The position numbers and the translations under genes are program-made. From assembly GCA_019925095.2 (NCBI GenBank), contig CM034411.1:4999501-5063500 (forward strand): a stretch of DNA of 64,000 nucleotides, given 5' to 3'. Source of the stretch: Dendrolimus kikuchii. Lineage: Eukaryota; Arthropoda; Insecta; Lepidoptera; Lasiocampidae. Shown piece by piece: positions 23,908-33,917 of the stretch (position 1 is its first letter; every line of letters begins with the position of its first letter). Below the pieces are notes generated by a model. That model searched no databases. It was not told the DNA's origin and was given only the letters and a program-made list of their open reading frames with translations.

Positions 23908-24200
23908 CACATTCATACATAACTTCACGCCAGTTCCCTTGCGGGGTAGGCACGAACAACAGAGCACCATTTAGGCTTATTCTTACACACCTCACTTGTT
24001 TCTTTGACATTCATAACTCTTGTCATGCAAGCTCGTCTGTTCTTAAGGTTCCTGACATCACCTTCTGCTAGTACACGATCAATTTGATCATGGAAGGTGT
24101 GTCGTGGCCTTCCACGACTTCTGCATCCATCCACTTTTGCATTGTATATCTGTTTAGTCATTCTTTCATCATGTATTCTTTCCACATGCCCGAACCACAT
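23908..24200 (-). pseudogene. 5'-truncated RTE-like LINE insertion, C-terminal ORF end
   Basis: The minus-strand frame, open from the truncation to the stop, reads WFGHVERIHDERMTKQIYNA, then KVDGCRSRGRPRHTFHDQID, and ends AYPARELA. This is the last ~90 residues of the RTE-type protein, beyond the RT core. The (ATGT)n tail is short (ATGTATGAATG). The 11-bp target repeat TATATTTTACA lies at 23897-23907 and 24201-24211. The frame is intact within the fragment, so the insertion is fairly recent, but it cannot encode an active enzyme. Confidence 0.85.
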
Positions 24201-24618
24201 TATATTTTACAAACGTACAATTTATTAAAATGTTGGCAGTATTGTTTCTTTCTCGTGCAAGCAAAAGTCGACTTTAAGGTGACGAACGTTTTCGTTCCGT
24301 GACTGTACATACATAAAAATGTTGCTAATTACAAATCTTGACATATAGACTTTCTTAGGTAAGTAGGTCAAGATACATATTTAAGTATATTATTTTCTTT
24401 GAGAAAAAAATCTATGATGTGAAGTTAAAAAGCTAGTCTACATTACAAAACTCTTCTCCTTGTAAGTAATCTAGGTAAATTACACTTGTCATATGTTTAA
24501 TATACGACGACTAAATCAGGCCGATGATAGACACCCAGACCAGAGTAAATAAAGGAAATTTTTACGAAACTTACCCTGCTGGAAATTGAATCTCGGCACC
24601 TCTGTGTTCTACTGAGTA

Positions 24619-24852
24619 ATCCGTGCAGGAACGGAAAAAGAATACAATTTCCTGCGGCCGGGCGGCCTGTCGTAGAAGGTGACAAAACAACTAACAGCCA
24701 GGTGGTAGGCTATTTGCCGTCTGTATGGCTACCATCCCTGGTCTCTAGTATACCGTCATAAAAAACTTGAGTTGTGTTCCACGGCAATGGTAAACGTTTT
24801 CCAACAGGTGGGCCGTCTGCCTGTCTGCTGAACTCATACAATATATTTTTTT
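24619..24852 (+). mobile_element. CGS element with large internal deletion
   Basis: Head through TTGAGTTGTGTTCC is present. The sequence then jumps to GGCAATGGTAAACG in the tail, losing about 85 bp, and ends GAACTCATACAATATATTTT. Confidence 0.8.
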
Positions 24853-25699
24853 TTAAGATAAATGGATTCTAATGAAAAGAAAGAAGTAAGATCGTATACT
24901 GGGGAAGGGCTACTTTTAACCTTAAAGAAAATTCTAGATAAAGGTGAAATAGTCAACGAAAATTTGTAGAAGAAATCTATGATAGGGGGCGGATAGTCAA
25001 ATCAACTAAGTTACTTTTAATTATCTTAAAATTATTTAATAATTATATATTTTTTTTTAATAAAAATATAACTTACAAAATCACTTTCCTGTTGAATTCT
25101 TCATTGTATTTCACAGTAAGTGTAACCCGTGGCAAAATACGGGACTTACCATTTCCCAACAGTGGGCACGCAACAGGATGATAGCTAAAAAGTTCACGAC
25201 GCAACTTTTGTCAAATTTTGTAAGTTTCACTGTTATTCTCTCTATTGTAACAATATATGGTGATCTAACTACAGATATTCGCTATTTTTGCCAAAACACT
25301 AAAAAGTAAAATAAAATTAACATCTTATTTTATACTTTTCTTTAATTTTCGAGCCCTATTTCACCCCCACTATCCCTCATCCATTACATCATTTTCCACC
25401 AGTGTATCAGCAAATGAATATCCAATGTAAAATGACATACGTCTTAATAAAACTTTAAGTAAGATAGAGCTCTTCTTATATTTGACGTGTACACAAAATG
25501 TTTTGTTTTGCTTAAAGTAAATGACGCAAAAAGCCTTAAGAAATTATAAGGGGTAATACATAAAAGGGGATGAACTGTATTGTTCTAAGACGTATAGGGG
25601 GCGTTGAAAATGTTTATCATGTTTCTTTCTTCCAGTTGACGGCCTTCTAGATACAAATTAATCCTTAAGGGGCTAGATGAATAGATCTTGCTGTCTTGG
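24853..25699. other. AT-rich stretch without recognised features
   Basis: Bases 25120-25200 include CCCAACAGTGGGC, possibly a relic of a LINE tail of the 40722 type. Nothing else is recognised. Confidence 0.35.
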
Positions 25700-25956
25700 A
25701 TATTATGTTAGGCTCGGCCACGAGATTGGATGGGGGAGGATCGCAGCGTGAGGAAAGCATATTTGGGACGGCCAGTAGGTCGGCGTCCGGTCGGCCGTCC
25801 CAAATATCACTGGAAGGACAGAGTGGAGGCTGACCTGTTGGAGCTACGAGCTAAGAATTGGCAAGAAACTGCGCAGGACAGAGAAAAGTGACATGCTCTC
25901 GTTTCGGAGGCCAAGACCCACTTTGGTTCGCTGAGCCAAAGGAGTAAGTAAGTAAG
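25700..25956 (+). pseudogene. RTE-like LINE-D, C-terminal fragment with (AGTA)n tail
   Basis: Across small frame changes the plus strand encodes pieces such as GRPVGRRPVGRPKYHW-like sequence, DRVEADLLELRAKNWQETAQ and EAKTHFGSL, then ends in GTAAGTAAGTAAGTAG. It is homologous to 38397-38998, where the matching piece reads DVVEADLRKLHAYDWQETVL and EARTHFGSL. The landmarks belong to the tail of RTE-type proteins. The copy is 5'-truncated and frame-disrupted. The tandem-repeat tail fits RTE biology. Confidence 0.7.
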
Positions 25957-26021
25957 TAGTCTTGGATATTTTTCAATATATAAATTGACAAAACTTACGA
26001 CAAATCTGTATTACACAAATC

Positions 26022-26540
26022 TTCTCATTACCCCGACTCCAGGGAGCCAAGTGGAGATCGCTTGAGCTAAGACTCAAGCTCCAGAGGCCAGTGATAAATG
26101 GCCTAACGTCGGAAATAGCTTTGGTGAAGCTGTAGCCAACCTCTACACACCCCTTAGCCACACACCCATATTGCCCCTCGACAATCTTCTACGGCATTGT
26201 TTTGGAGCGAGTCACCGTCTGCCCATTTTTCCATCTTCCCCGAACATTGCGACAGGTAGACGCCATAGTCCCAGATCCCTAGTTCCACCAGCAGTTCATC
26301 CCCAATAGCCCGGTACCTTTTGTTCTCATTTCCTACAATAGTCCTACACTGGCCGGGGTTTGTCCTTGGGTGCATTATTATATGGTGTAGACAGGGATAA
26401 TCACCGATTAGTGTCACGCCACATTTAGATTACAATTGTCAAGGGACCTCTACGTGTTGTCCTTCCCATGGCCCCAAGCAAGTCCTTCAAAAGTCCGGTG
26501 GCATCTGTATGGCCTGTGGTCTTCCAGAAGAAACATTTTT
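26022..26540 (+). mobile_element. 0.7-kb family H, long copy lacking its 5' end
   Basis: Shares with 47737-48235 and 51426-52101 the blocks GTGGAGATCGCTTGAG, CACCCCTTAGCCAC, GGTAGACGCCATAGTCCC, TTATATGGTGTAGACAGGGA and TGTCACGCCACATTTAGATT. It has no recognisable protein or terminal repeats. The single-armed version of the 51651 palindrome is here (CCTTTTGTTCTCATTTCC). Confidence 0.7.
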
Positions 26541-26644
26541 AAATTCCGAATGTTATGTATCATGCTGAGATGTATTGTGTATGAATGTATGAATGAATTT
26601 ATTACCACTTTTTTATTCACCAAAAATTTAAATGTTTATATATA

Positions 26645-26731
26645 TATTTTTTTTATTGCAGGAGTTCAGCAGACAGGCTCACGGCCCACCTGATGGAAAG
26701 TGGTTACCATCACCTATAGACATTTGCAACG
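26645..26731 (-). mobile_element. CGS tail fragment (5'-truncated)
   Basis: Reads TTTTTTTTATTGCAGGAGTT to CCTATAGACATTTGCAAC. It shares the diagnostic changes CACCTATAGAC with the fuller copy at 27241. Confidence 0.8.
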
Positions 26732-27235
26732 TAGTAATTGGAAGTCGTATAACCGGATGTTGGAAGTTAATACGTATGGCGGAAGTTGGTTTTATGAAGG
26801 AAGTGTGAAGTGGCGCCACAGCATTACCGGATGGTGTCACTGCGGCGCGCTACGAGGACCTTATAAATACTGGGTGTTCGGGCAGAGGAGGGGCAGTCTT
26901 CAATTGGCGGTCTTCAATCGGCAGTCTTAAACCGACAGTCTACGAGTCTTCAACCGACAGTCCACATTGGTAGTCTTGGACGAGGAGCACATAATATAAT
27001 GTGGTCGATAATGACTGCTTGATAATAGCAGTATTCTTGAAGGGCAAATTGCTGCTCGACACCTGATAAGCGTGGATGCGACTCTTGGAGTTGTCCTAGT
27101 ATTTCTGTGTATTATTGTGCAATATTTAATATTGTAATTGTAATAATTCTAGTGTAATAAACTTTGATTATAATATTTCAGAGTATTATTGTGTTATTCT
27201 CGGAGCGTCATTCGTTCGCTCCCGGCGTGAACCCG
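26732..27235 (+). mobile_element. LTR-like segment, unclassified LTR-2
   Basis: About 500 bp lying between two CGS copies. It has a TATA box TATAAAT (26862-26868), a decayed 18-19-bp repeat array (CGGCAGTCTTCAA-type units, 26886-26980), an AATAAA signal (27156-27161) and an end ..GGCGTGAACCCGACA. This order fits a solo LTR of an insect Ty3/gypsy-type element. The left terminus does not show TG, so it may be truncated. No target duplication was found. Confidence 0.5.
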
Positions 27236-27240
27236 ACATA

Positions 27241-27482
27241 TATATTTTTTTTATTGCAGGAGTTCAGCAGACAGGCAGACGGCCCACCTGATGGAAAGTG
27301 GTTACCATCACCTATAGACATTTGCAACACCACAGGTGCTACAAATGCACTGCTATTAAGGTATACCTACTGGAACCTGGTCACTAATGCCGAAACACAA
27401 CTTAACGTTCGCATACTCTAGAACAAGGGTGGTATATTCTTATACAGGGGTGGTGTATTCTTTATCCGTTCCTGCACCGATA
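27241..27482 (-). mobile_element. CGS element, internally deleted and rearranged
   Basis: Tail and middle are intact, but the region next to the head has lost the GGCGGCC..GGCGAC blocks and has a duplicated AGGGGTGGT-like word (GGGTGGTATATTC, GGGTGGTGTATTC). The head CGGTGCAGGAACGGATAAAG is recognisable. Confidence 0.8.
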
Positions 27483-27828
27483 AAGCCTTCTTAAAATTAC
27501 ATAAATAAATTGAGAGACACTTAAATATAGAACTACAGAGGTAATATAACAAAAATTACTGGCAACAAAAAGCGGGAAACGTTGCCATTGTACTCGCATT
27601 ATTACGAGATAATGCCAGTTGGCAAAAAACATAAATTTGGCACACACGTTTGTTTTGCCAGACTCATTTTAGGGTTAACTTTGCTCATACATTTCTGTAT
27701 CTTAACAAAAGTCTTTTTATAACTTTATACTACTTTGCATTATTGTGTATATTAGTTGTATGGGTTATAGAGAGTAGATTTAACTCCTTTTTGTATCTAC
27801 TTATGACGTAATTTATTTTGATAAATTC

Positions 27829-28398
27829 TTATCGTGGGGACCACAGGTGCAAGAGGTCAGTCGGAAAGTGTTTGCGTCGGCTGCTAATTTGAAGCGCTTA
27901 CAGAACTTTTTACCGTTTACCACCAAGATCTCACTTGCTCAGTCTCTTCTCCTTCCGATCCTCGACTACGCTGATGTCAGCTATCTTGACCTCGCAGAAT
28001 ATCAACTTGATAAACTTGAGCGGCTTCAAAACCTTTGCATTCGTTTCATATTTGGGCTACGCAAATATGGTCATATATCTGAATTTCGCATTAAACTCAA
28101 GTGGCTTCCCATCCACCTTCGCCGGAATGCGCATATCCTGTCTCTTCTTCACAACATTTTGTTTAATCCCAAATCCCCTGATTATCTCAAGGAACGCTTT
28201 CAGTTCCTTAATTACAGTGATTCGAGATTCTTTAGATTGTCAGAGAATTTGAAACTGAAAACGCCTGTCAACAGAACCAGTTTTTACAAGTCTTTTATCG
28301 TCCAGGCCATTCAACTCTGGAATGCACTACCACTAAACATCAAGCAGACACGATCATTACCTTCTTTTAACAGATTAGCTAAAGATCTCAATCTCTGA
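27829..28398 (+). pseudogene. Jockey/CR1-type LINE, C-terminal end of reverse transcriptase
   Basis: An uninterrupted frame of about 190 residues begins LSWGPQVQEVSRKVFASAAN, continues LLPILDYADVSYLDL, KLERLQNLCIRFIFGLRKYG and WLPIHLRRNAHILSLLHNIL, and ends WNALPLNIKQTRSLPSFN..LNL with a stop. The YAD-like LDYADV, L.RLQN.C.RFIFG and LWN.LP motifs are standard landmarks of the post-catalytic thumb and C-terminal part of Jockey/CR1-type non-LTR RTs. The catalytic FADD region and everything before it are absent: the element is 5'-truncated near 27820. The frame has no stops, so this is a relatively young copy. It is the best-supported protein-coding relic in the window. A host gene is excluded by these motifs. 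Confidence 0.85.
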
Positions 28399-29247
28399 TT
28401 TAACTGTTTGCTCCTCTCTATATTAACGCAAGCGAATCCGCGGCCAAAAACTAGTTAAATATGAGAACAAATGAAAGCTTGCAAAAAAAACACTTAAAAA
28501 CCGCCAACCCCTTAAAAGGTTTTCTTTCCCTCCATAAAAAGGATCGCCTTGCGGTTCACCCACACTCGTGCAATACGGTTGTGTGAATAAAAACGTCGTA
28601 GGAACGAAGAGGCTGTGCCTGTGTGCGTGTTAGCCGTTGCTACCATTGGGCACCAAGCAATTTCTTTATTGATCCATATTTCTTCTTCTTTAGACTGGCC
28701 TCGTCCCTCCCCACCCTCCCGGCCTCCCCCAAGAGGTGTTTTTCTACAGTTTTAATGAATATAGCACTCCGAGTGAAACGCGTTCGTGTTTAGGGAAGCG
28801 AGGTTATTAATGCTGTTTAGCTGCGTAATGTTGAGATGTTTGCGCTTTTGTAGTTTTTGTTTTAGGTATAATTTTATAATGCTACTCACACGCGACTTTG
28901 TCCGGATATACTATACATAAGGAATATAAAATGACAATACTGGACACTGTTAAGATGACTGATGTCCGCGTATAGGGACGCGATAGGTTTTGTTTATTAT
29001 ATTTTTAAAAGTACCTAAACGAATTTATGAAATAAAACCCGGTTGTTTCACATCACTATATTAATTATACATACATACAAATAATTACTAGCAAAAAGCG
29101 GTGCTTTAGGAGGGTTCGCGAAGTTTAGATTTCATCGGAAAAAAATATTGTTGCGCATTCGACCACACTTACATTTTCGACAGATGGCGTTAGGAATACA
29201 ATAAAATTATAATGAATAAAAATTGTTATATCTTATATTTTTTTAAT
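28399..29247. other. Non-coding stretch
   Basis: After the RT stop an A-rich region follows, perhaps the LINE 3' UTR to about 28500. Bases 28685-28745 are C-rich. No gene is recognised. Confidence 0.35.
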
Positions 29248-29287
29248 AAACTAACTAACTCCGTTGGCTCAGCGACCCAAAGTAATG
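29248..29287 (-). mobile_element. LINE-D 3' tail stub
   Basis: Minus strand ACTTTGGGTCGCTGAGCCAA then CGGAGTTAGTTAGTTTA matches the last bases and tail of LINE-D (25920-25956). It is extremely 5'-truncated. Confidence 0.65.
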
Positions 29288-29480
29288 GATAAAATAATAT
29301 TTTTATGACAGATGATAACACATCTAGAAATAATTTGAAATTACTATGTCAAAGCCTAAATCTGAAAGTGTGATAATTTCTCAGTAAAGTGTATCCCAAA
29401 AATGCATAGGTTATGGGACAGTTTTGAATATAGTCGTCTTCCACGCGTATTTTTCTCACCCCTTTACTATCCACAGATTA

Positions 29481-29633
29481 CATACATACATACATACATA
29501 ACTTCACGCCGGTTCCCTTGCGGGGTAGGCACGATCAACAGAGCGCCATTTAGGCTTATTCTTACACACCTCACTTGCTTCTTTGACATTCATAACTCTT
29601 GTCATGCACGTTCGTCTGTTCTTAAGGCTCCTG
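29481..29633 (-). mobile_element. RTE-like LINE 3' end with perfect 11-bp target duplication
   Basis: A 153-bp insertion with (ATGT)n tail, flanked exactly by TCCACAGATTA (29470-29480, 29634-29644). It contains the coding end (..CMTRVMNVKEASEVC.. to the stop) and 3' tail of the same family as 45062. Confidence 0.92.
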
Positions 29634-29726
29634 TCCACAGATTAATCCTACCGAAAGGTATAATAGAACAATCATCTCATCTTTAGGGCCAATTTTTCAA
29701 TCATCATATAAAACTTATCCATCAAA

Positions 29727-30299
29727 TCTTATACTAATATATAAAGCTGAAGAGTTTGTTTGTTTGCTTGAACGCGCTAATCGCAGGAACTACTGGTCTG
29801 ATTTGAAAAATTCTTTCAGTGTTAGATAGCCCATTTATCGAGGAAGGCCATATATCATCACGCTAAGACCAATAGGAGCGGAGCACCAATGAAGAATGTT
29901 TCAAAATCGGGGGTTTTTATAACTTACTTTTTTTTAATTATTTTATTTTTTATTGCAGGAGTTCAGCAGTCAGGCAGACGGCCCACTTGATGGAGAGCGG
30001 TTACCATCGCCTATGGACATTTGCAACACCAAAGGTGCTACAAATGCGCTGCTGCTCTCTTAAGGGAGACTGGAACCTGGTAATTTATTCATGAACACAA
30101 CTCAAGGTTGTTATGGCGACATACTTTAGACCAGGGGTGGTAGCCATCCAGTCGGGTAGATGCCCTACCACCTGGCTGTGGGTTGTTTTGTCGCCTCTTA
30201 CGACAGGCCGCCCGGCCGCAGGAAAGTGTATTATTTCTCCGTTCCTGCACAGATAAAAATAAACTATTCCACGCGGACGAAGTCGCGGACAGAAGCCAG
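29727..30299 (+). mobile_element. Helitron-like Hel-1 element, split by a CGS insertion
   Basis: Starts TCTTATACTAATATATAAAG after A. The 3' end is CGCGGACGAAGTCGCG-type hairpin plus CCAG before T (CTAG in the other copy). Bases 29940-30257 are an inserted CGS; without them it aligns with 35143-35400. Confidence 0.85.
29940..30257 (-). mobile_element. CGS element nested in a Helitron
   Basis: Full-length minus-strand copy inserted into the T-rich run near the Hel-1 3' hairpin. It must be younger than that Helitron copy. Confidence 0.9.
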
Positions 30300-30370
30300 T
30301 AAATTATAATCGGACTAAATGTAAAAGTAAGCGAGCGCAACAAACTTGTTTATGCAACTGTAATCTTTAC

Positions 30371-30569
30371 ATACATACATGTCATAACTTCACGCCATGT
30401 TCCCTTGCGGGGTGAGGCACGAACAACAGAGTCTTAACCTCTTTAGGCTTAATTACTTACACACCATCACTATTAAATGTACCTCTTTGACATTCATAAC
30501 TCTTGTCAGGCAAGCTCGTCTGTTCTTAAGGCTCCTGACATCACCTTCTGCTAGTACACGATCAACTTG
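30371..30569 (-). mobile_element. RTE-like LINE 3' end, degenerate
   Basis: CATACATACATGTCATAACT tail, then the CGCCATGTTCCCTTGCGGGG region with several small insertions. A short direct repeat TCTTTAC flanks it (30364-30370, 30570-30576). Confidence 0.7.
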
Positions 30570-30603
30570 TCTTTACCTTATTATTATCTTTACCTCATTA
30601 TTG

Positions 30604-30795
30604 TAACCCACAGCCAGGTGGTAGGGCATTTGACCGACTGGATGGCTACCACCCCTGATCTGAAGTACGCCGCCAAAACAAACTTGAGTTGTGTTGCGGC
30701 ATTAGCACCTTTGGTGTTACAAATGTCCGTAGGCGATGGTAACCCCTGTCCATCATGTAGGTCGTCTGCCTGGCTGCAGAACTCATGCAATTTTT
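30604..30795 (+). mobile_element. CGS element, 5'-truncated and internally deleted
   Basis: Begins at GTAACCCACAGCCAGGTGGT. The GTGACCAGGTTCC..GCATTTGT block is deleted. Ends CTCATGCAATTTTTTTTT. Confidence 0.8.
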
Positions 30796-31092
30796 TTTTA
30801 TTTATTTTTTAATAATGTATTTTGAATTTATACTACGTTTAACAAAGTATTTTTTATGAATACTTAAAGAAAGAGCTTGGTAGTGATCGCATTGCTCCCA
30901 TGCGGTGTGGTCATCTAGAAAATCTGTCGTCGTATAATAAGCCTTCTCGCACAGAAGTTGTTATAAAAAAAATTAAACTTGTTTACTGAGAACTCTTGAA
31001 CTTTAACTGGGATTTTGTTGAAGAACATTATACTTGGCCCCACGAAACTATTGCAAACTTCACGCAGCCTACATGTAGGAGTTTATAATTTA

Positions 31093-31422
31093 TTAGCAGC
31101 CGCGGCAGACGTTGTTCTGCTCTTAAAAAATAAAAATCTAGGGCCCGATCTCAGCGCCACCTACCGGTTCTAATTGTGGATTTAAACCATCCGGGGACCC
31201 ACTAAAACACAGAAAAACAAAATCATCAAAATCAGTCCAGGTGATTAGGAGGATTCTTGAATCCGATCTCAGCGCCACCTACCGGATTCAACGGGATAAA
31301 AAGTATCCTATATCCGTCTCCTGGTTCTAAGCTACCTCCCCACCAATTTTCAGCCAAATCGGTACAGTCGTTCTTGAGTTATAAATAGTGTAACTAACAC
31401 GACTTTCTTTTATATATATAGA
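31093..31422 (-). mobile_element. Helitron-like element, divergent Hel-2 type
   Basis: Minus strand begins TCTATATATATAAAAG and ends AACGTCTGCCGCGGCTGCTAA before T. The GGTAGGTGGCGCTGAGATCG block appears twice, so part of the element is duplicated internally. Confidence 0.6.
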
Positions 31423-31542
31423 TTTTCATCACGTTTATCTCTTTTCTTTTTTCTCGTTTTATATTTATTTATATAATTCTATTGCAAAACATTTGATTTA
31501 CATATATCTTATTAGTATAATTTTTATATTTTATTAATGTAT

Positions 31543-31978
31543 TGTTACGACCGACAAAAGTGGATTCACACCTGCATACCATAAAACCACACTTTATTAC
31601 CTGTCCGCATTTAGATTTCTTTTGTTTACTTTGTGTTTAAAATTTATGATTAGAAAACAGCCCATTGTGTATTGTAATATTTTATGGTAGTCATTAGTCA
31701 GGTATGATTCTAAGAAATTCAGTCCACGCGGGCGAGAGGCATATTGTATTTGTGCAGTATAAATCAATGCCCCAATAGAGAAATCGTCAGTCTAGCGATA
31801 GCCACAAGCGAAGCAAGACGTTAGTGACGGACTTTGCGCGTGTGATTGAATCGTGCATTGCATTTGGACTGGTTGTGTACAGTTATATTTGTACCTATGT
31901 TATATGTGCTTGTATAGTTCTAATAAATTCTATAATAATTCCAACGGCATTTTAATTCGAGTCCTGCAACTCGTAACA
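31543..31978 (+). mobile_element. Solo LTR, family LTR-1, with GTAT duplication
   Basis: 436 bp, TGTTAC..GTAACA, flanked by GTAT on both sides (31539-31542, 31979-31982). TATA box 31758-31764, AATAAA 31922-31927. Shorter than the other two copies through internal deletions. Confidence 0.9.
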
Positions 31979-31989
31979 GTATGTTATAT

Positions 31990-32107
31990 TCTTGTCCATT
32001 CCAAAGGTTGCCTGGAAGAAATCGCTAATACCACCTATTGTATTATAAAATTTTATTTCTGTTAACTGCATCTTTTAAAACACAATAAAACAAATTCATT
32101 CATTCAT
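31990..32107 (+). mobile_element. Stem-loop LINE 3' tail, copy 4, degenerate
   Basis: AAAGGTTGCCTGGAAGAAAT then CGCTAATACC, with the right side of the stem lost. Ends CACAATAAAACAAATTCATT. Confidence 0.55.
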
Positions 32108-32589
32108 CACGTAAAATATAATACAATTTTTTATTTCCTATTTCGCCTCTTAATTTGGGTAAAATAAAAATATTAAACAAGAACAAAAAAATAATAAAAA
32201 ACAATAGAATCAGAACGCAAAAGACAAAAGGGCAGTTATCAGCAGAAAACAGAACACGGGCAAAAGAAATTAAAAAGGTACAATCTGAAAAAATGCCTCG
32301 TACCCCAATAATTTGGCTCATTACAGAAACGTTGGAAAAACATATTCTGTACCCTTAAACGTCCCCATAAATAAAGTCGAAGGGGACGCAAGGGGAAAAA
32401 TTTTATTATCCCCACTTTAGCCCCTTCTGTCCCGAAGCCTACCCCGCGATACCCGAAAGGAGAAATATGAAATAAAATGAAATGTAATGGGGAAAAAATA
32501 CGGAGCGCGCGGAGGCAAGACAAAGGGATGGGAAAGGATTGGCATGTATGGAGACGACATTTTAATTTTTACGCTGACCTTACTATCAT
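32108..32589. other. Unclassified, partly GC-rich stretch
   Basis: Open frames on both strands at 32150-32520 overlap and lack recognisable domains. I see no named repeat. Confidence 0.35.
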
Positions 32590-33118
32590 CAAACATACAC
32601 ACTCAAGATTAGCTACATATAAACCGCGCGCAAAAATTAAATTAAAAGGACAGGTCTATAAATCCATCATTAGACCTGTCCTTTTGTATGGCAGTGAAGC
32701 GTGGCCTGTATTTGAGCGACACAAGCAAGAACTGCGCGTCACAGAGATGAATATGTTGCGACGGATGTGTGGAGTGACGCGGAAAGATCGTGTCAGGAAC
32801 TCCCGCATTCGCGGCAGTCTTCATGTCCGAACACACTGCAAGAGTGTTCCTTACGCTGGTACGGCCACATTTTACGGAGACCGGCTAATTATGTGAGGAA
32901 CAAATGTCTAGCCATGCCGCCACCGCCAGCTCCCGGTCGAAGGGGAAGGCCCAAGAAATGTTGGCTTGACGTTGTGAAGGATGACATGAGTACCAATGGT
33001 CTTAAAACGGTGGACGCTGAAGACCCCGCGAAATGGAATAAAAAAAATTTAAAAACGGATCCTGGGCGTCAGAGTGAACGCTCCGAACGCAACCGGGATT
33101 TAACGCTCGGATGATGAT
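32590..33118 (+). pseudogene. RTE-like LINE-E, frameshifted C-terminal end
   Basis: The first frame reads KPRAKIKLKGQVYKSIIRPV, LLYGSEAWPVFERHKQELRV and MNMLRRMCGVTRKDRVRNSR. After a frameshift near 32815-32850 the +2 frame continues SLRWYGHILRRPANYVRNKC, then GRRGRPKKCWLDVVKDDM and AEDPAKWNKKNLKTDP to a stop. The order (RPVLLYGSEAW, MLR.MCGVTR.DRVRN, LRWYGH..R, GR.GRPKK.W.D) is the classic C-terminal tail of RTE-type endonuclease/RT proteins. Catalytic parts are missing. The 3' end carries GATGATGATGAAA, a short tandem tail. Within it, 32644-32658 and 32671-32685 form a perfect 15-bp inverted repeat. It is a dead, 5'-truncated and frameshifted copy. Confidence 0.8.
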
Positions 33119-33429
33119 GAAACCGCGCGCAGAAGGTTTTTCGATGATTACTTACTATTATTGTAATGTATTTACTATTATTGTATATAATTATTTAAAG
33201 TGTATACAATAATAAATTAAAATAATAAATTTATTGCAACAACTATTTATGTAACCTTTTTTGTTAACCCTAAGACCATCAACGCGTGACATCATGAGGC
33301 TATCGGTAAACCTTCTGTGCAGGTAGTACCGCAATGCCTGATATTTCATGGAGATACAACTGCCATATTTTTAAAACCATTCGTTGCGAACTAAGTGTAG
33401 AAGGACAGTACAACAATAACAGCCCAAAA

Positions 33430-33705
33430 GCATTCCACTACTGGGCTCGGGCCTCCCACTATAGTGGGAACGGACAGTATACACGCCATGCTTGCCCAAG
33501 GCGGCTTGACAGGTTTGACTTATCGGTTATCTCAATGTACAAGTTTCATAACGATGTTTTCTTTCACCGTTTTTAGCACGTGGTAATTGTAACAATATGC
33601 ACATTAAGTCAGAAAACTAAGTGGTGCATGCATTCCGTTCAGGATTCGAACCTATGCCCTTTGCGTCTGAGACGCGTGCGCTATCTATTACGCTACCACA
33701 ACTGT
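33430..33705 (-). mobile_element. tRNA-derived SINE copy
   Basis: Minus strand: GTGGTAGCGTAATAGATAGC (box A region) and GGTTCGAATCC (box B), then ACGTGCTAAAAACGGTGAAA and the GGAGGCCCGAGCCCAGTAGT tail. Same family as 23396. Confidence 0.85.
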
Positions 33706-33720
33706 GATTATAGAAGACAA

Positions 33721-33917
33721 TTGGTTATGACGTCACTGAAAATCAGCGCTGTGCTGGAGGAAACTCCAACACAGCATAAAGCTGAGTTGCCGACCTCATT
33801 TGTAGGAAATGCGGTGTACAATATATTGAATTTTATTATTAAAAATGTATGTATAAATATTTCTGCATCCATGTATTGTCGCTTTCCTAGCAAATAAATT
33901 ATTTCTTTCTTTCTTTC
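33721..33917 (+). mobile_element. Family J repeat with (TTTC)n tail
   Basis: GAAAATCAGCGCTGTGCTGG, then ACACAGCATAAAGCTGAG, ending CAAATAAATTATTTCTTTCT. The microsatellite end suggests a LINE 3' end. Related to 21445-21655. Confidence 0.55.

Noticed and set aside
24084..24302. Plus-strand ORFs containing CIVYLFSHSFIMYSFHMPEP
   Set aside because: Antisense shadow of the RTE-like LINE; the same shadow occurs at 8189, 44888 and 60040.
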